The notes under the pieces: generated by a model
Databases searched by the model: none
Told to the model about the DNA's origin: nothing
The model's input: the letters and a program-made list of their open reading frames with translations, nothing else
Made by a program: the position numbers and the translations under genes
Assembly (NCBI GenBank): GCA_035578175.1
Contig: JAQMRL010000008.1
Span: 92,988,541-93,052,540, forward strand
Length of the DNA stretch: 64,000 bases
Source: Catonia carolina
Taxonomy: Eukaryota > Arthropoda > Insecta > Hemiptera > Achilidae
Direction: 5' to 3'
Shown here: one piece after another, positions 24,101 through 39,100 of the stretch
Position numbering within the stretch: position 1 is the stretch's first letter
How the letters are laid out: each line of letters opens with the position of its first letter

Positions 24101-27100
24101 AAGTTTGAAATTTTATAAATTTCAAACACTAGTGGAGGATGAAATTTTAGTAATCGTTCACAATGTCAAGGGTGAGGGTTTTGCTCTAATCAACCACCGG
24201 GACAGAGAAGAAATGATCCAAAGCCATAACCAAAAACTAACAGTGGAGGAGTTGAAGGTACTGATGACACCCCAAAATGAGATAGCCAAGCAGCCTAAGA
24301 GGAAGACGAAGATCCTGACGATCCTGAAACGAAGCTAAACATTTCTCCACAAACCAACAACGAGATCCTCAGCATGGCAACGCAGCTTGCTGATCACGTT
24401 TTGGAGACTGATCCCGTCATGGAAAGGGTCTTTTAATTTAAAAGATGACTCCAGGAGCTGATGATACCATTCAAAGAAGTCCACAAGGAGTTTGAAAAGA
24501 AGAAGCAAACAGCCATAACTAACTATTTTAAAGCAACTTAAATTTTTTATACGTACAGTACTGTATTTATTAAATATTTATAGATTAAATAATGGTAAAA
24601 TGTTCCTAAAACTGTTAAACACTTGAAACAACTACAGGACTTTTCTTTCAGAACCTTACCCCCATCTTTTCGTTCATATAAGGTATCATTATCCATGGTT
24701 TTACGAACCGCGGTAACCCTCTGGAACGTAACTCCCGCGGGGTTACTGTACATCAACTTATATAATTAATTAAAATTTTAGAGTCAAATTTATCAGTGAT
24801 TCTTAAAGGCTGTATAGTTTTCATGAATTTCATTAGTTTTCATTTTTTTATTTCATTACTCCATAATCCACAGTATAATTAATTCACTACAACTAACACA
24901 CTAATGTGATGGACATACCTTTATTATCAATATTATTAATATTATTCACAGCGTTAACATTACAACTAGCAGGTGATCCAGTAGTTTTACGCATACAATA
25001 TGATACAGAATAACTTGTGCTCCGTGCATGATGATTTATGTGATGGGATGGCAACGGTGATATACCAGCAACTTGAACTCCACCGCCCGGTGACCTTTTG
25101 CCACCTCCAGCTGAACTTCCGCCTCCTCCGACACTACCACTGCTGGTAACAGCTGTGCCTTCCTTATTATTTAAATTTGGAGTCGATTTAAAAATTTCTT
25201 TCATGAAATCTAGTGGACGGAAGTCAGATTCTAATGAGTCAACAGCAGCTTCTAGTGTCAACAATAGTTCTGTTACATACCCCTGAAAGAAAATATTTAA
25301 CAGATAATTATTTCAACATGATATGATATGCTGCATATCATATCAAGACAAGAATCTTCCATAATTTTATCAAAAGATCCTCCATTTATGTTTCAGAGTT
25401 ATAGTATGAAATCGGTTACAAAATGAAAAGTAGAGACAAAAGAATAGATGGAATGCATTACAAGAGAAATGGAGAAACAGATTATAAAGAATGAAGGCAT
25501 ATTCAATATGAATGAATGGCATTTTTGGTTGAGGTAAACAGCCTAGTACTGTAGAACATCCACTTCAACAGTAATAAAAATTATTAAAAAAACAAAAAAT
25601 ATTTGGAAACAATTTTAAAAATAAATATGTAAAGACTAAATAGATATTTATCTGAAACTCGTTTTATGTGACAAAAAACCCATAGAAATTCTGTCATAAA
25701 AAAAAATGAAATTTGAATATGTTATTTAAAATTATAAGTTTTTTATTTAATACCGAAATATACAGTAGACCAGCGGTTCCCAAACTTCTATCCTTTACGC
25801 CCCCTTTTGCCAAAAATAAAACTTCTCATGCCCCCTGACACAATTTTATTGGGCAATGAAAAATCACATATTACATTGAATAACCATATATTTATTTTTT
25901 GTAGCATTAGAAGTTGCAATTTAATTTTAAAAAGAGACAAAATAAATCAGTGGATGGATGACTTGCATTTTTTTTTTTAAAGTTTGCCCAACGTAAATCA
26001 TTGATAAAACCAACATTGCACCGATGCTTTGTTTCTATTGTAAAAATTGCTGAAAACACTTTTTTGCACAGATAGGTGCTTGATAAAGATAATTACAATT
26101 ACTGCCGCTTGCTGTTATATACTGGGGTAAACTTGGTAATACTTAACCCAAAATGATGTTTTGTCAATTTTATCGAAATCGTTTTTCGCAGTCGAAACAT
26201 TTTTTTATTTTTAAAATTTGTTTTTTAAGTAATTCGGCCAGGAAGTCTATGTTGACACTGAAAGGATCCGTTATGGAGGGTAAAGCTATCTCGAAGTCCC
26301 GCGCCCTCCTTGACGTATCTTCACGCCTCCCTTGGGGGGCGCACCCCCCACTTTGGGAACCGTTGCAGTAGACGAATAATTTATAACATGGTTTATTAAC
26401 TAAATTTTGAAACGTTACTTCGAAGAGACGACCAAAATGTGAAAGCAATTATTTCTATATATAAATAATTCTTTAACTTCCAGATTACCTTGAGTGCTTA
26501 AATTGAGCACCTTTGTCCCTCAATGGTCGAACAGAAAAACTAAAGTAATTCCATTTTGATCACCTACTGCATAAAAAAGAAATGAATACCCTAAAACAAT
26601 ACATTATATTATTTCCATACCATCTTCAAGAGGTGATTTTTTGAAATAATACCATGGAAAAAGGTAGAATTTTAATTTTGACCACTACGCCTTTGTAACA
26701 TTTGTTTTTCAATGTTACAAATTTTAATTTTTAAATTTTATTTCCTTGCATTGTTCTAATTGTTTCAATTTTCGTTATCTACTAATTAACTATCTAATTA
26801 GTTATCTCTCAATTGTTTTCTCTTTTAGGCCTTAGCTTACCGTTCGCTGTCATCTGCTTTTTCTGCCGTTTCATGTTTCCCTTTCTTGTTTCCCTTGTTG
26901 GAAGGGGGGGCGGTGACGTCAGGCCCGAGGTTTCCTTTTGGGTAATTTTGGCGTGTCTCGCTCTTCTTACAGCAAATGGTCATGACATCGGACGTGTTCT
27001 CTGGTTACTTATGCCGTATGTCTTTTTGAGTTTTTTCGGGGTGCGTTATGCCGCCTGGTTTTTGCTTGACCATTTTGCTTTCCCGTGTATCGGTAAGTTC

Positions 27101-30100
27101 ATCACTTTTATTTTTGTAGTTAAAACCCATTGTAGCCGAGAATGATTTATTTTATAATTTTGTAAATTTTGTAAACCCTTTGGGTGATTTAAATTTTTAA
27201 ATTTGAATTTAAAGCTTTCCTTAAAGCGCACTGTTATATTTTTTTTAATTTTTCTCTTGTTGTGCCGGTGGGCTTTAGCTACCTTTTTATTTTTGTGTTT
27301 TGCGGTTGCCCTCATTTTTCTAAGTCTTGGTTGTTTCTGCTCTTTGCAGGGACCAAGTTCAAGGAGCATTTAAGACCTAGTTCAGGGTGCATTTAAGACC
27401 AAGTTCAGGGAGCAATTTTAACCAAGTTTAGGATGCATTTAAGACCCAATTTGGAATGAATCTAATCAAGTTTGGACGAACGTTAACATGTCTGAATTTT
27501 CCTATGTCACCCGATACTCTATTTCTGGAAGGAATGCTTCTACTCGTCTTAAAAAAATTTAAAATCTACTTATGAAGCTTCCATTATTTTTATACAATTA
27601 AATATACTTAAAATTCTTAATTATTTTGTAATTTGTTATGTAATGATTTTCTAAAAATTTAATTTAATTTTGTTAAATTATGCTGCGTAATACTATCAAC
27701 TTACTTTTTTATTTTTGTAAAACTTAATTTGTGATAAACAAGTTCTAAAATTTTAAAATGAAAATTGTGAACTTTGCTCTTGTCTAACCTGCTTTGGTTA
27801 AACGTTTTTCTGTTGTCTTCTTATAAATTTTTTAAATTAATTGTTATAATCTCTTAAAGCTATACTAGTTATGCTCTTTAATTAAAATAAATTTTTTAAA
27901 ATATTATCTGTCATTTAAATGACCTAATTATGATTGAATATCAATTTATTTGTTTTATTTTATTAATAATGATTATTATTATTAATTATTAATCTTTTCT
28001 TATAAATTTAAAATTTTTTTTAAACTGGATCCAGTAGAATGGCATGCCAATCCTTTTGAGCTCTTTTTATAAATTTTGGCTATCTATGCTAAATTACATT
28101 TAATCACCTATGTAACTTTTCTGCGTTTACTCTAAACAAATGTAAATCGTATCCATGAAGTTTTTTTCTATAAATTTAATATTTAATTAAATCCTTTTAC
28201 TAATTTATTTTTTTGTTTTTTTTTACCGTCACATCACCGCAGTCTCTCCTGTTGGAGATTCTTTTGTTTCCCTATGCCAATTTTGTTTTTTTTTTGCGAT
28301 CCTTTTGTATCGCTCGAAACAAAAAGGGGTTACACCTTAAGGGGTAAAAAGACGATAACAACCCCACATAAATTAATATTATTTCCATACACTCCAAAAG
28401 AGACACCCTTCTGTAATTCAGCATGTCTATTTAATAATAGTAATAATTTTGATTCATCCAGTAATATTTGCAAACCAAATTTTAACACAAACCCTTTGAG
28501 AGTTTGTGTTAAAATTTTACACAGAAAGGGTTTGCACTTACACAGCAAGGGTGCAGTTGCTACTACTCCATAAATACATACTAAATGCAAGACCAAATTC
28601 AAATATAATAAATATTTATTATAATATTTACAAGGATTTCAGTAATACCGCACATTTATCAGCAAAAAAGAAAACTATAATTACCTGTGATTATTAAATT
28701 ATGTATACTTACTTGCATATCTTCACCTTGCTCAGCTACAGTTTCAACAAGTCTTGATAAAATATCAGAAAGCATGCGTGAAGTTATTGGAACCCTTAAT
28801 GATCGGAATAACTGTAAAAATACAAAAAAAATCATAATTTTTTTGTATTATTCAAATTAATGGTTTAGTTAAAAAAATATGAAATAATCATATCTAATTA
28901 GTGGTGCATGTGGGAGAGGGAGAATTTTAATTGTTCTGGAGTCAAAACTACTACATTGATTGGGCATAAAAATTGAAAACCTCAAGTTTTTTCAATCAAA
29001 ATGAGTTTTTGATGTTAACCATTCAGGCGCAAAATTATCTACACTTATGGAAAAACTTCAAAATACATTTTTTCTCAAAAAAGGACTTCAACAATTTTAA
29101 AAACACTTCATTCAGTTACTGCAGTTCCTGGTTTCATTAAAAGGGCAGAAGTGGTATCTCTGGAAAAATTAATGGACGCTCTCCTTCCTTTAAAAAACTG
29201 ACCAATGTCGGTTTTGTGCTAATGCACAGTCATTTTTCTCCTAAAGTAGGTTTTATATCATAGAAACAGACACTTATGTCATATGACAATATTATAACTT
29301 GTTGTGCAGGTTGTATGATATATTTGTCAAGTTGCTCAAACTAGCCTTACACTATTTTAAGAAAAAAGTATATTACAACAAAAATTAAATATAGTTAAAA
29401 ATCATTTTGTAATTGACATTTCATTTTTCTGTTGAAGCATTAAACTTAGCATTAACTTAGTTTAGCAACAAGTTGGAATTTAACGTGAAAAACTGCACCA
29501 AAACCATTTTTCAATACTATTGGCTCAAAAATACAATATACTGTAAAAACTGACACAATAAAGTTAAATAAAAATAAAAATATTACAACTTCTGTATCTT
29601 TTTTTATTGTTTTAGACTTTTATTAATGACTTTTTATTAGTTTTTTTAAAAGTCACATTAACTGCTTGACCATTAGTGACTACAGTGTGTTTTAATTAGT
29701 AATAATCTTCTAAACCTTGGTTGGGAATCAAACCTGAGACGTTTGTATTTTAGTGTAGGCACTACGCCATGGAGGTGGCTGATGATTTATTTTATCTAAT
29801 GCTAGGTTTGTGATTTTATATTAATAGGTGTATTAAAATACACCTATTAATAAAGAAGAGGAAAACCCAACCCAAGTGGCTCAGACTGGTTGTGGACGAC
29901 ATGAGGGAGCTGAATATAGAGAGAAAGGATTTGGAGGAGAAGTCTGGAAATTACAACCAACTGAGAGACGGAAAGATAAAATTCAAGAGAACGGAAACCA
30001 ACAGGAAAAAAATGGTGATATCCGAAGCGGAGAGGAAGAGTAGATCTGACTGAATGAAGAACTACCACGCGAGGTTAAGGGTGAAAAGGAACAATAAATG

Positions 30101-33100
30101 AACTTACAGTGGTCCCCAGTGGCCGTACAAGAAAAAAAATAAAAAAATAAAATATTAAAATTCATCTACTCTTTGGAGTCATTCTGTGTAGCTGACTAAG
30201 CAAAATTATTACAGTTGTGGATCCAGAATTAAAATCAAATCATAAAATGTAGTACTGTTTTAAGATTAGCAAAACAGTTAGAATGATTTGCAATACCATT
30301 TATTTCAAAACCACGGTTGATGATTTTACTTACTTGTAAAGAACGTCCAGCATAGTGTCGTGAAGAACAAGATAAACCAAGTTGGAGAGCAGTTTGTGCC
30401 CAACGTTCTGAAATAAGTGCATGCGGTAATGAATCTCTAAAGATTCGTAAAACGTGTTGTAAAAATATATCCAGTTGTTCAACGCTTCGACAACTCCACA
30501 CTTTTGCAGTGATATCTTCATAATTCCACAACACTTGATTCTTTCTGTAAAATCGAAACAATAATAAGATTATAATTAATTTATCCCTACATTACTTAAC
30601 TCGGTAGTTTCTTGTAAAAATCATAAAATAATACTTACTTTGAAGCAATAAAATCAATTAAGGATTTTATAACATCTTGAATTGGCATATTAGGTCCTGG
30701 TTGTGGCCCAGTCCATGTATTGCTTTCTTCTTGGTTTGGTACAACGATAACAGGGGTGGTATTGCCTGGTGCAGTACCATTTGATACAACATCTGTAACA
30801 TAAATTATTTAGATTAATGAAACAATAACTTTTGATAATTAAAAGTTCTGTCACAATTTCATAATACACACTTTTTGACACCACAGGAAACTCATCAGAT
30901 AATGATGAAATCTTAAAGCATCTGTTCTCTCTCACTTTTTCATCAACTTTCTGCACCAAGTTTTAAGTAATGATTGAAGGTCGTCCACTTCGTTCCTCAT
31001 CATGCGTAATCGTATGACCATCTTTAAAAGTTCTTACCCATTTCCATACCATCTCATCACTCATAATGTTTTCTTCATACACTTCACTGATCTGATGATG
31101 GATTTCAGCCGCTTTCGTGTCTTTAGCCCTTAGAAAACAAATCACAGCACGTATTTCACAGTCAGCGGGATTTTCAATCGGAGGAGACATTTCAAATACT
31201 CACAACAAACGCAAACATGGTCGAATGATTCTGTAATGGTGTCTGTGGCTTGCCAATAGATAGTGGTACACTGCGTGCATGCAGTAAATACTGACTGTGG
31301 TGCTGCAGCGGCGGAATTTCAAAATGGCACTTACTTTAAAAATACACCTCGTACATTAGGAGTAACAAAAAAAAAACATTCATGTGATCTAGTAACAAGT
31401 TTCGTACTTTTTGAAATACTCTGTATTTAGTTATTTAGTTACAAATTCATGAAGACAAGAATTTTTGGCACAGTAATTAAGAGTATAATAACGTATTGAG
31501 CTGAGAATTGGGAATTAATTTATCATTAACAATATTTTTTTAATAACTGAAGTAAAATAACAGCTACTGAGATGGAATACTGGAGAAGGTACAGCAAGGT
31601 TACAATGAGGGAGAGTATTCAAAATAAGGAGATAAAGAGAATAATGTTGAAGGAGGAAGATAAGCTCAGGAGTATAATTAATTATTTTTTATCAATTATT
31701 TGCATACGGAATCAATTAATGGTGGTGTAAAGAATACCTGGTGTAGGTGAAGAAAGAGGAGGTTGTGCAGACTGCAGACTTGTGCTACAACTACTGCCAG
31801 CTATCACAGTGCTACTTCCAGTAATTGACGCTGAACCATGAAGGTAACTGTCAAACTGCACATCAGCATCTATAAATTAAAATATACACATTTTATTTGA
31901 CATATACATCTTCACAATTATATTACATACATTTTAGTTTTATTTACAAGGATATGTGCAGGGGAGTTTTTCAATACACCTTTTGGGTCTCAAAAGGTGT
32001 ATTGAAAATACATAATTAACATAACTTTGCCAGATGAAAGTCAAGTCTTAGCCTTGATCGGTGCCTCCTCTCCAACTTTTCTCTCCTCCATACTTGCCCT
32101 AATGTTTCTGGGGTTATCTTGTTTTCTGCGAACTGGGCTTGAAGTCTTTTCAAAATTTCACTTGATTTCACACTTTCATAAAGGATAAAATGAATAATGA
32201 CATGTTACACAACAGACGCTGGTACTTCCTGTTTACTCATAGCGATACTGAAATACCGGACGTGAATGCAAGGGTGATAGGCATGGCTATCCCCACTCCA
32301 TTCCTCCGCCGTCCGCAGTGGCGTAGTTGGTAACGTGCTCGCTTTTCATCATGCGGTCTTGGGTTCGAATCCCATTCAGGCACGGCATATTTTCATACGT
32401 TACAAAAATTCATTTCATCCTTCACCGTCTGCATTAGCAGTAATTGCATAACAGTCGGACATTAAACAAAAAAAAAAAAAAAAAACTCCATTCCTCCCAC
32501 TGATTCCTCAGCATGCCACGATGCTCAGGTTATTACATGAGTCCAACGATGAAGTTTCCAGTTTATATTTAAATGAGTTATTACATGTCTGACTCAAGAT
32601 GATTAATTTTTAATAAAAAAACTAAATCACAAAACAAAATGTATACAAAACTGTAATAGTAATCACAAATGAACACACACTATAAATATTGCGAAGAAAT
32701 AAATACAAGCCAATATCTTACAATAATCTTTATCACAAAGTAAAATAAACAGTTCTGGGGCACTGTACGGCAAGGAACACTTACCAGGTGCTGACAAAAA
32801 ATAACACCCTAACAAAAAAGAACAAATGATCCCTTAGAGGTGTTATCCACTCATTTGACACTGCAAATCCATCCTCAAAACGTTTGAAATAGATAGATAA
32901 ATAAAAAAATAATGAGTTTAAAAAAAATTTTAATATTAAATTATTTACTGCTTTGTTTTTCTTCAACTTCTTATTCTTACAAGTACTTTCAAGATGTGTA
33001 CCGCTACGTCAGGTATTATCATAAAGCTTCTAGAAATTATTGCGAAGAATATATTATCTTCCTTGTCAAAGTTTGCATTCATACTGTACTGTAACGTAGT

Positions 33101-36100
33101 GGGAGCACGACCTAGACTACACAGAGCGTGCCCATAAAACTACAGTTTAGCTACCCTATACTCGCCTGCTTTCGAGGTAAACGGGCGCTGGCCGTAGTAT
33201 TTCCATGTGTGGTAAAGCCACATACAAAGCACTTTAGCAGCATAACGAGCTCTACGGTGACTCGTTCAACGTTTACACAAGTACTAAGGGGAGTGAGACG
33301 CCTGGCAGCTCACGTCCACACCCACTCGATTGGATTTGGCCTCTTAGGGGTTGTGGTTTTGGCTAGTAGATAGTTTTCTGCGGCTATTAAACTGATTAAA
33401 ATCCTTTAGATTGGGTGTAGTTAGCCAAGGATTGAAAGATAAATACGCATGTACTTTCGCAGTGCATGCCGCTTTATCAGGTAATATCATTAAGCTTCTA
33501 GAATATTGTGAAGAATGCATCTTCCTTGTCAAAGTAAATTCAGATTGAATTCAGACTTGATTCCTTTTAAATTCATATTGCCAAAGGAAGATGCATTCTT
33601 CACAATAATTTTTAGTAACTTTATGATATTACCTGATCCGAAATGTGAAAGTACTCATAAGAATAAGAAGGTAAAGAAAAAGAAAGCATCACAAAAAAGT
33701 AAATATTAAAGTATTTTTTTAAAAAACATCATTATATGAATATGAATTCTGCTGCTAATATGTTAACTAATCACTTAAATAATTATAAATAAATTAGTTT
33801 CAAGAAAGGCATTTACACTTACCAGTGAATGTATGTTTTAAAACTGGTAATGGAGGTGTAGGTAAACCTAATCCAAGTTGACATGTTTTTCGATTCAGTA
33901 AAATTTGTGCGACAGACAAATGATCAGAATGGTCAGCAAGTACCAACAAAAGATTCAATAATAACTGTTTACAGTGCTCGTGGACTAAAGTGCGTGAATG
34001 ATCTAAACCAAGGAATAATATATGTAACATCAACGGTACATGAATTGGCCAATCAAGATCCACGACATCAACTACTACATCTGTTAGTAACATGACTGCT
34101 ACATTACACCTGTTGAAATATAAGAAAAAATGTATTAAAATATTGAATAACTATATTAAAAATATACTAGGCATCCAACAATAAATTAACAGAATATTGT
34201 CATTTTTTTCTTTTTAATAAAGAAATGTACCAGAGATGTTTAATAAAGAAACAAAATCGGACAGGGTAAGACAGGAAGCATTGTATGGAGCAGAAACATT
34301 TAAAAAATTATGTTGAAAGTTGGTATCAACATAAATTTTTTATCTTGAAAATCTTAATATGTACAGAGTGTATCTAAACTGCACAGCAATCACTCGGAAA
34401 CTTATTCTATAGCTAAAAATAAGAAAAAAAGTTTCCAATAAAGATGGGTCCAAAAATTCTTTCTTTAGCGAGTTATGGCTAGCGAAAGATTTCGTCTGGA
34501 TTTCAGTTCCTCCCGTGAAATAACACGTCATTGAAAGTCTGGAAACCCAAATTTAGCGGTAATGATATAGTTTCTTATGTTTCTTAGCCTGTGAAATCCA
34601 ATAAAACTAGTCCCAAAACTGTAACCTTTGGGGTTTTTGAGAAAAATAGTAAAAACCACAAAAAAATTTAAGATGAAAATGATGATACTTTTCTAGGTTT
34701 GACAGCAAATAACTTAAGAAAATTGATGATATACCCATAAATTTTTGTATAAGAACTCTTAGAGAATTTAATTCTGAGAAAAGTAATACAAAAATTATTA
34801 ACAAAAAACAAAAAGAATTTAAAAAATTCTTATTTTTAGCTATAGAATTAGTTTCTGAGAGATTGCCGTGCAGTTTAGATACACACTGTATATAATTATT
34901 TACTCCCTTGAATTTTACAATAATATAAAACTTCTTAAAAATGAAACAACAATGAATACATAATACTTAATTGTTTACCAAGAACAAACAGCCCTTTACA
35001 ATGCGTAGACACTTATTTTTTTTAATAACTTTCCATTTCCAGCGACTAGGTGAAGTCTTTACAGTACGAATGAATAAAAATTTAAGTTTTATAGTTGTTA
35101 CCTATGGAATCCACTACTAGGTTGTGTACTATCAGGTAGGTACTCAGTCAGTGGAGCGAAATATCCGCCATATTCAGGCATTGGTAAGGGATGTGGCTGC
35201 GGAATATCATAACGACCAGTAGAACATCCTGCTCTGTAGACCTCTTCTACTTGAGCCAGCTACAGACAAATACAAAAACCTTTTAATTAAATTATTAAAT
35301 ACAATGATTTAACAGATAATACTAGTATTGTACTAGATTAGGCAATTTAAATCAAAGTATTAAAATTTGGTAACATAATTCATATTAAAGGCTCTTGTAC
35401 CACACCTAACTTACTAGGTGTAAATTCATTTCAATTTCTTTCTCTACATTATTTTTCATTTTTATTGTGTGATGATATCTACGTAAGCCTTTTATTACAA
35501 TTTACGTCAATAAATAAATAAAAGTGAAAGTAATGTCATCAAAAAATTAAAAAAATTTTAAGTTGATTACAAAGTTTCGAGCTTAAATATTTCATTCAAG
35601 AATTGAACTTTATTAATTCGGTTTGTTTCATTCAAAAGCCTGCTTAGTTATGTATGTAGAGACAGCTGCAATGCAGAGGATACGACACAGTATAAAGTAA
35701 AAAAAGTAGTATTAAATACTTATACGAGGGTGGTCTGAAAAGTTTCCGACCTCAACGTGAAGATTGGAGCACTCGTAAATAAAAGCTTGTGAATTTTGTT
35801 GTTCATCTGCTGACAGTTACTCACCAAAGTTTCAGTCATTTTGGACGCGCAGTTGTTATGTAACAGTCGTTTGAGTGAGTTGATGTGAGTGTTTTGGTGA
35901 AAATGGACAAAATCGAGTATCAAGCTGTCATTAAATATTTGTTTTTGAAAGGCAATACGCCTACGCAAATCAAAGATGAGTTAGATTCTGTGTATGGGGA
36001 CTCTGCACTATCAATTAACACAGTGAAATTTTGGGCAGCTGAATTTAAATGTGGCCGTAAGAGCTTGGGAGATGATGAACGTTCGAGACGTCCAAAAACT

Positions 36101-39100
36101 GCAACTACTGACGAAAACATTGCCAAAGTTCACAAAATGGTGCTAGACGACCGCCGAATTAAAGTGAGAGAGATAGCAGAGGTTATGAACATGTCAAAAG
36201 AATGTGTTTGTCACGTATTAAATCAACATTTAGGCATGAGAAAGCTGTCCGCGCGTTGGGTGCCGCGTTTGCTCGCGTTAGACCAAAAACGTGTTCGAAT
36301 GAACATTTCCAACGCTTTGTTGGCGCAGTTTAGGTGCAATAAATCCGAGTTTAGGCACTGATTAATTACTGTAGATGAGACTTGGATACACCATTATACG
36401 CCCAAAACAAAAATACAGTCCAAACAGCGGACTGCAAAGGGGGAACCGGCTCCAAAAAAAAGCAAAAACTGTTTTTTCAGCTGGGAAAGTGATGGCGACT
36501 GTTTTTTTGGGATAGTCATGGAGTTATTTTAATCGATTATCTTAAAAAAGGAAAAACCATTACAGGAGCATACTACGCATCATTACTTGATAAGCTAAAG
36601 ACAGAACTTGCGGAAAAACGGCCACATTTGCAGAAAAAGAAAATCCTGTTTCACCAAGACAACGCACCGTCTCACACCTCAGCGGTTGCCTTGGCGAAAA
36701 TCCACAGATTACGGTTTGAACTGCTTGATCATCCGCCTTACTCACCAGATCTAGCCCCAAGTGACTTCTTTTTGTTCTCTTATCTAAAAATTGCACTTGG
36801 AGGACAGAGATTTTCGTCAAATGAAGAGGCAATCACCTTCATGAACAACTATTTTGCAGAGAAAAATGCCGAGTACTATTTGGACGGGTTATAGAGATGG
36901 GAGCATCGCTGGGAGAAGTGTGCAGAGTTACAAGGAGACTATGTTGAGAAATAAAAAATTTTTTGGAAAAAATGTCTTGTATCTTTGTTAGGTCGGAAAC
37001 TTTTCAGACCACCCTCGTATATAGTTTACATTTTTCTGAAAATTTTAGTCATCTAAAATTAACAGTTTTTCATAAATTTTTCACTTTTGACCTACGCAAC
37101 CAATTGCCAAGGTTTTCCTAGAGCCCCTCGTATGCAAACAGTAATGCTAAGTTTTGAACATTTAAAAAATTATTTTATTTCTTCATTGATTACAATAAAC
37201 TTATCCATAAATTAAATATTTAATCAATTAAGTAAGATTACCTCAGTCTCATTAGTTGGAGTTGAATTTTCATCAGAAAGCATAGCTGGTCCACTTGCCG
37301 TACGTATTTTGTCTGGTCCTCTTGGAGGTACGTAAGCACCAGCCATTGCTCTTAAAGCAGAATCTGATTTTGAAGTACTGTAAAATAATCAAATAGTCTT
37401 ATGAAATTACAAGAAAATTTACATTACACAGATTTGTGCAGATGGGGAACGGGCTAGACCTTCAAATCCTTACCACTTAGCGAAACTTAACATTTCCTAT
37501 GGAACTTAAAATATTATTTTACATTACACAAATATAAAGAGGCCGCCTCCGTAGCGTAGTGGTTAGCTCGCTAGCCAACAACATGGACGTCCTGGGTTCG
37601 AATCCCGGCCAGGGTCTGGAAATTTTCACAAATCAAAACCCACTGTTCTAGATTCATAACCCACCTTAATCACTAATAACCAAGCAGTTGAAGCAACTTT
37701 AAATAAACTGAAAAAAATCTATATATATATATTAAGACATATACAGTAAAATCGGAAGAAATTTACAAAGAATGTGAGCAAATAGAAAACAATAAAGACG
37801 ATTAAATAAAAATGGCCGCCTCAGTAGCGCAGTGGTTAGTGCGCTAGCTTGCAACACAGGAGTCCCAGGTTTGGTTCCCGGCTAGGGTCTTAAAATTTTC
37901 ACACTTACTGTTCCAGTTGCAGAACGCACCACAGTAACTAATAACCAAGCAGCTGCTGATACAAATTTAAATAAACTAGAAAATATAATATTAATGAAAA
38001 TGTTATGAATATAAAATGAATGAAACCCAATTAACAAAGAAAATATTTAATTTTTATGAAGATTGAAAAGTACTACAAAATAATGAACATTTCAAAAAAA
38101 CTAATCAGAGACAGGGAAAATGTTAGGAAACAACAACAAGTCTAGATTGTGGAGAAAAAAATAAACTATGAATTTTCAAAAATGGACACAAGAAAAAAAG
38201 AACCAACAGAGTGAAAAATTTTTGGAAACCTAACTATGTAAACATGATCCTTAGTGGTCGGAACACAAAAAATCACACGCCAAATTAATATAACACCCCA
38301 TAACATAATAACATAACATAACTCAATTGATCGATAAACTAAAGTTGAATTTTTTTTAAATTATTGAAAATTTAATATTGAACATAATCTCAAAATCCCC
38401 TACGTGAGTATTAACTATAAATTATCTTACTATAAAGAACTTACTGTGGGAAAGACAGTTTTTAAAAAAAATTGGCAAAATTACAGTTCACTATTAAAAT
38501 TCAGCAAAAATATTTGTATTAACCGTTCAAATCTAATTAAAGACCTCAATTACCCAGTCTTTCCAGGGTCCTCTCCACTATGTCGTTTAGTATGTATTGT
38601 TCCTTTTTCTACAGCTAAATCAGAACGTCCAGCTGCGTCTTGTACTCCTGGGCCAGGATCCGAATGACTTGAAGCTTTACGCATACTGGTTAATCTATAA
38701 AATGGTGGAGTTTCAGTACGTTCTATTAGACAATTCAGAGTTTCTATGGTCTGTAATTCACCCATCATTTCATCTAATAACCTGTCAGGACGAGCTCTGG
38801 CTAAATACAAGACTACACGTTTAGCCTGAAAAAAAGAAATAAAAATTAAAGTAATAAATTTTTCAAAAATAATTCTCAAATATCATTATCACTGTATAGC
38901 TATGTCTACATTGATACATTTTCACTTGCGCTAAGTGCATGCCTCGACGTAAAGGGACGCATGCGTCAAGTTATACTCAAGATGGATCAAAAGTAGCAGA
39001 TTTTCATAGCGCACAGGGAAGCACAAGAAGTTCCACCAGCCTTAGATTTCAGTGTGTTTCAACGTTCAATTTGTAGTGTTTTATAATGCGCACCATAAAA

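Noticed and set aside
24060..24338. Independent host gene
   Set aside because: The acidic repeat and NYFK ending, and the CAG-type termini around it, mark it as a Tigger/pogo transposase remnant.
25098..25286. Plus-strand open frames opposite furry exons (also at 33,883-34,095 and 38,597-38,824)
   Set aside because: They are antisense shadows of conserved minus-strand exons.
26813..27145. Hydrophobic 110-codon open frame as a membrane protein gene
   Set aside because: No family recognised, interrupted by a good splice donor, and codon content looks like T-rich non-coding DNA.
37541..37615. tRNA gene candidates at the heads of the SINE copies
   Set aside because: A and B boxes are visible, but each head is joined to a repeated body and tail found in several copies, often with target duplications. 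I call them SINEs.
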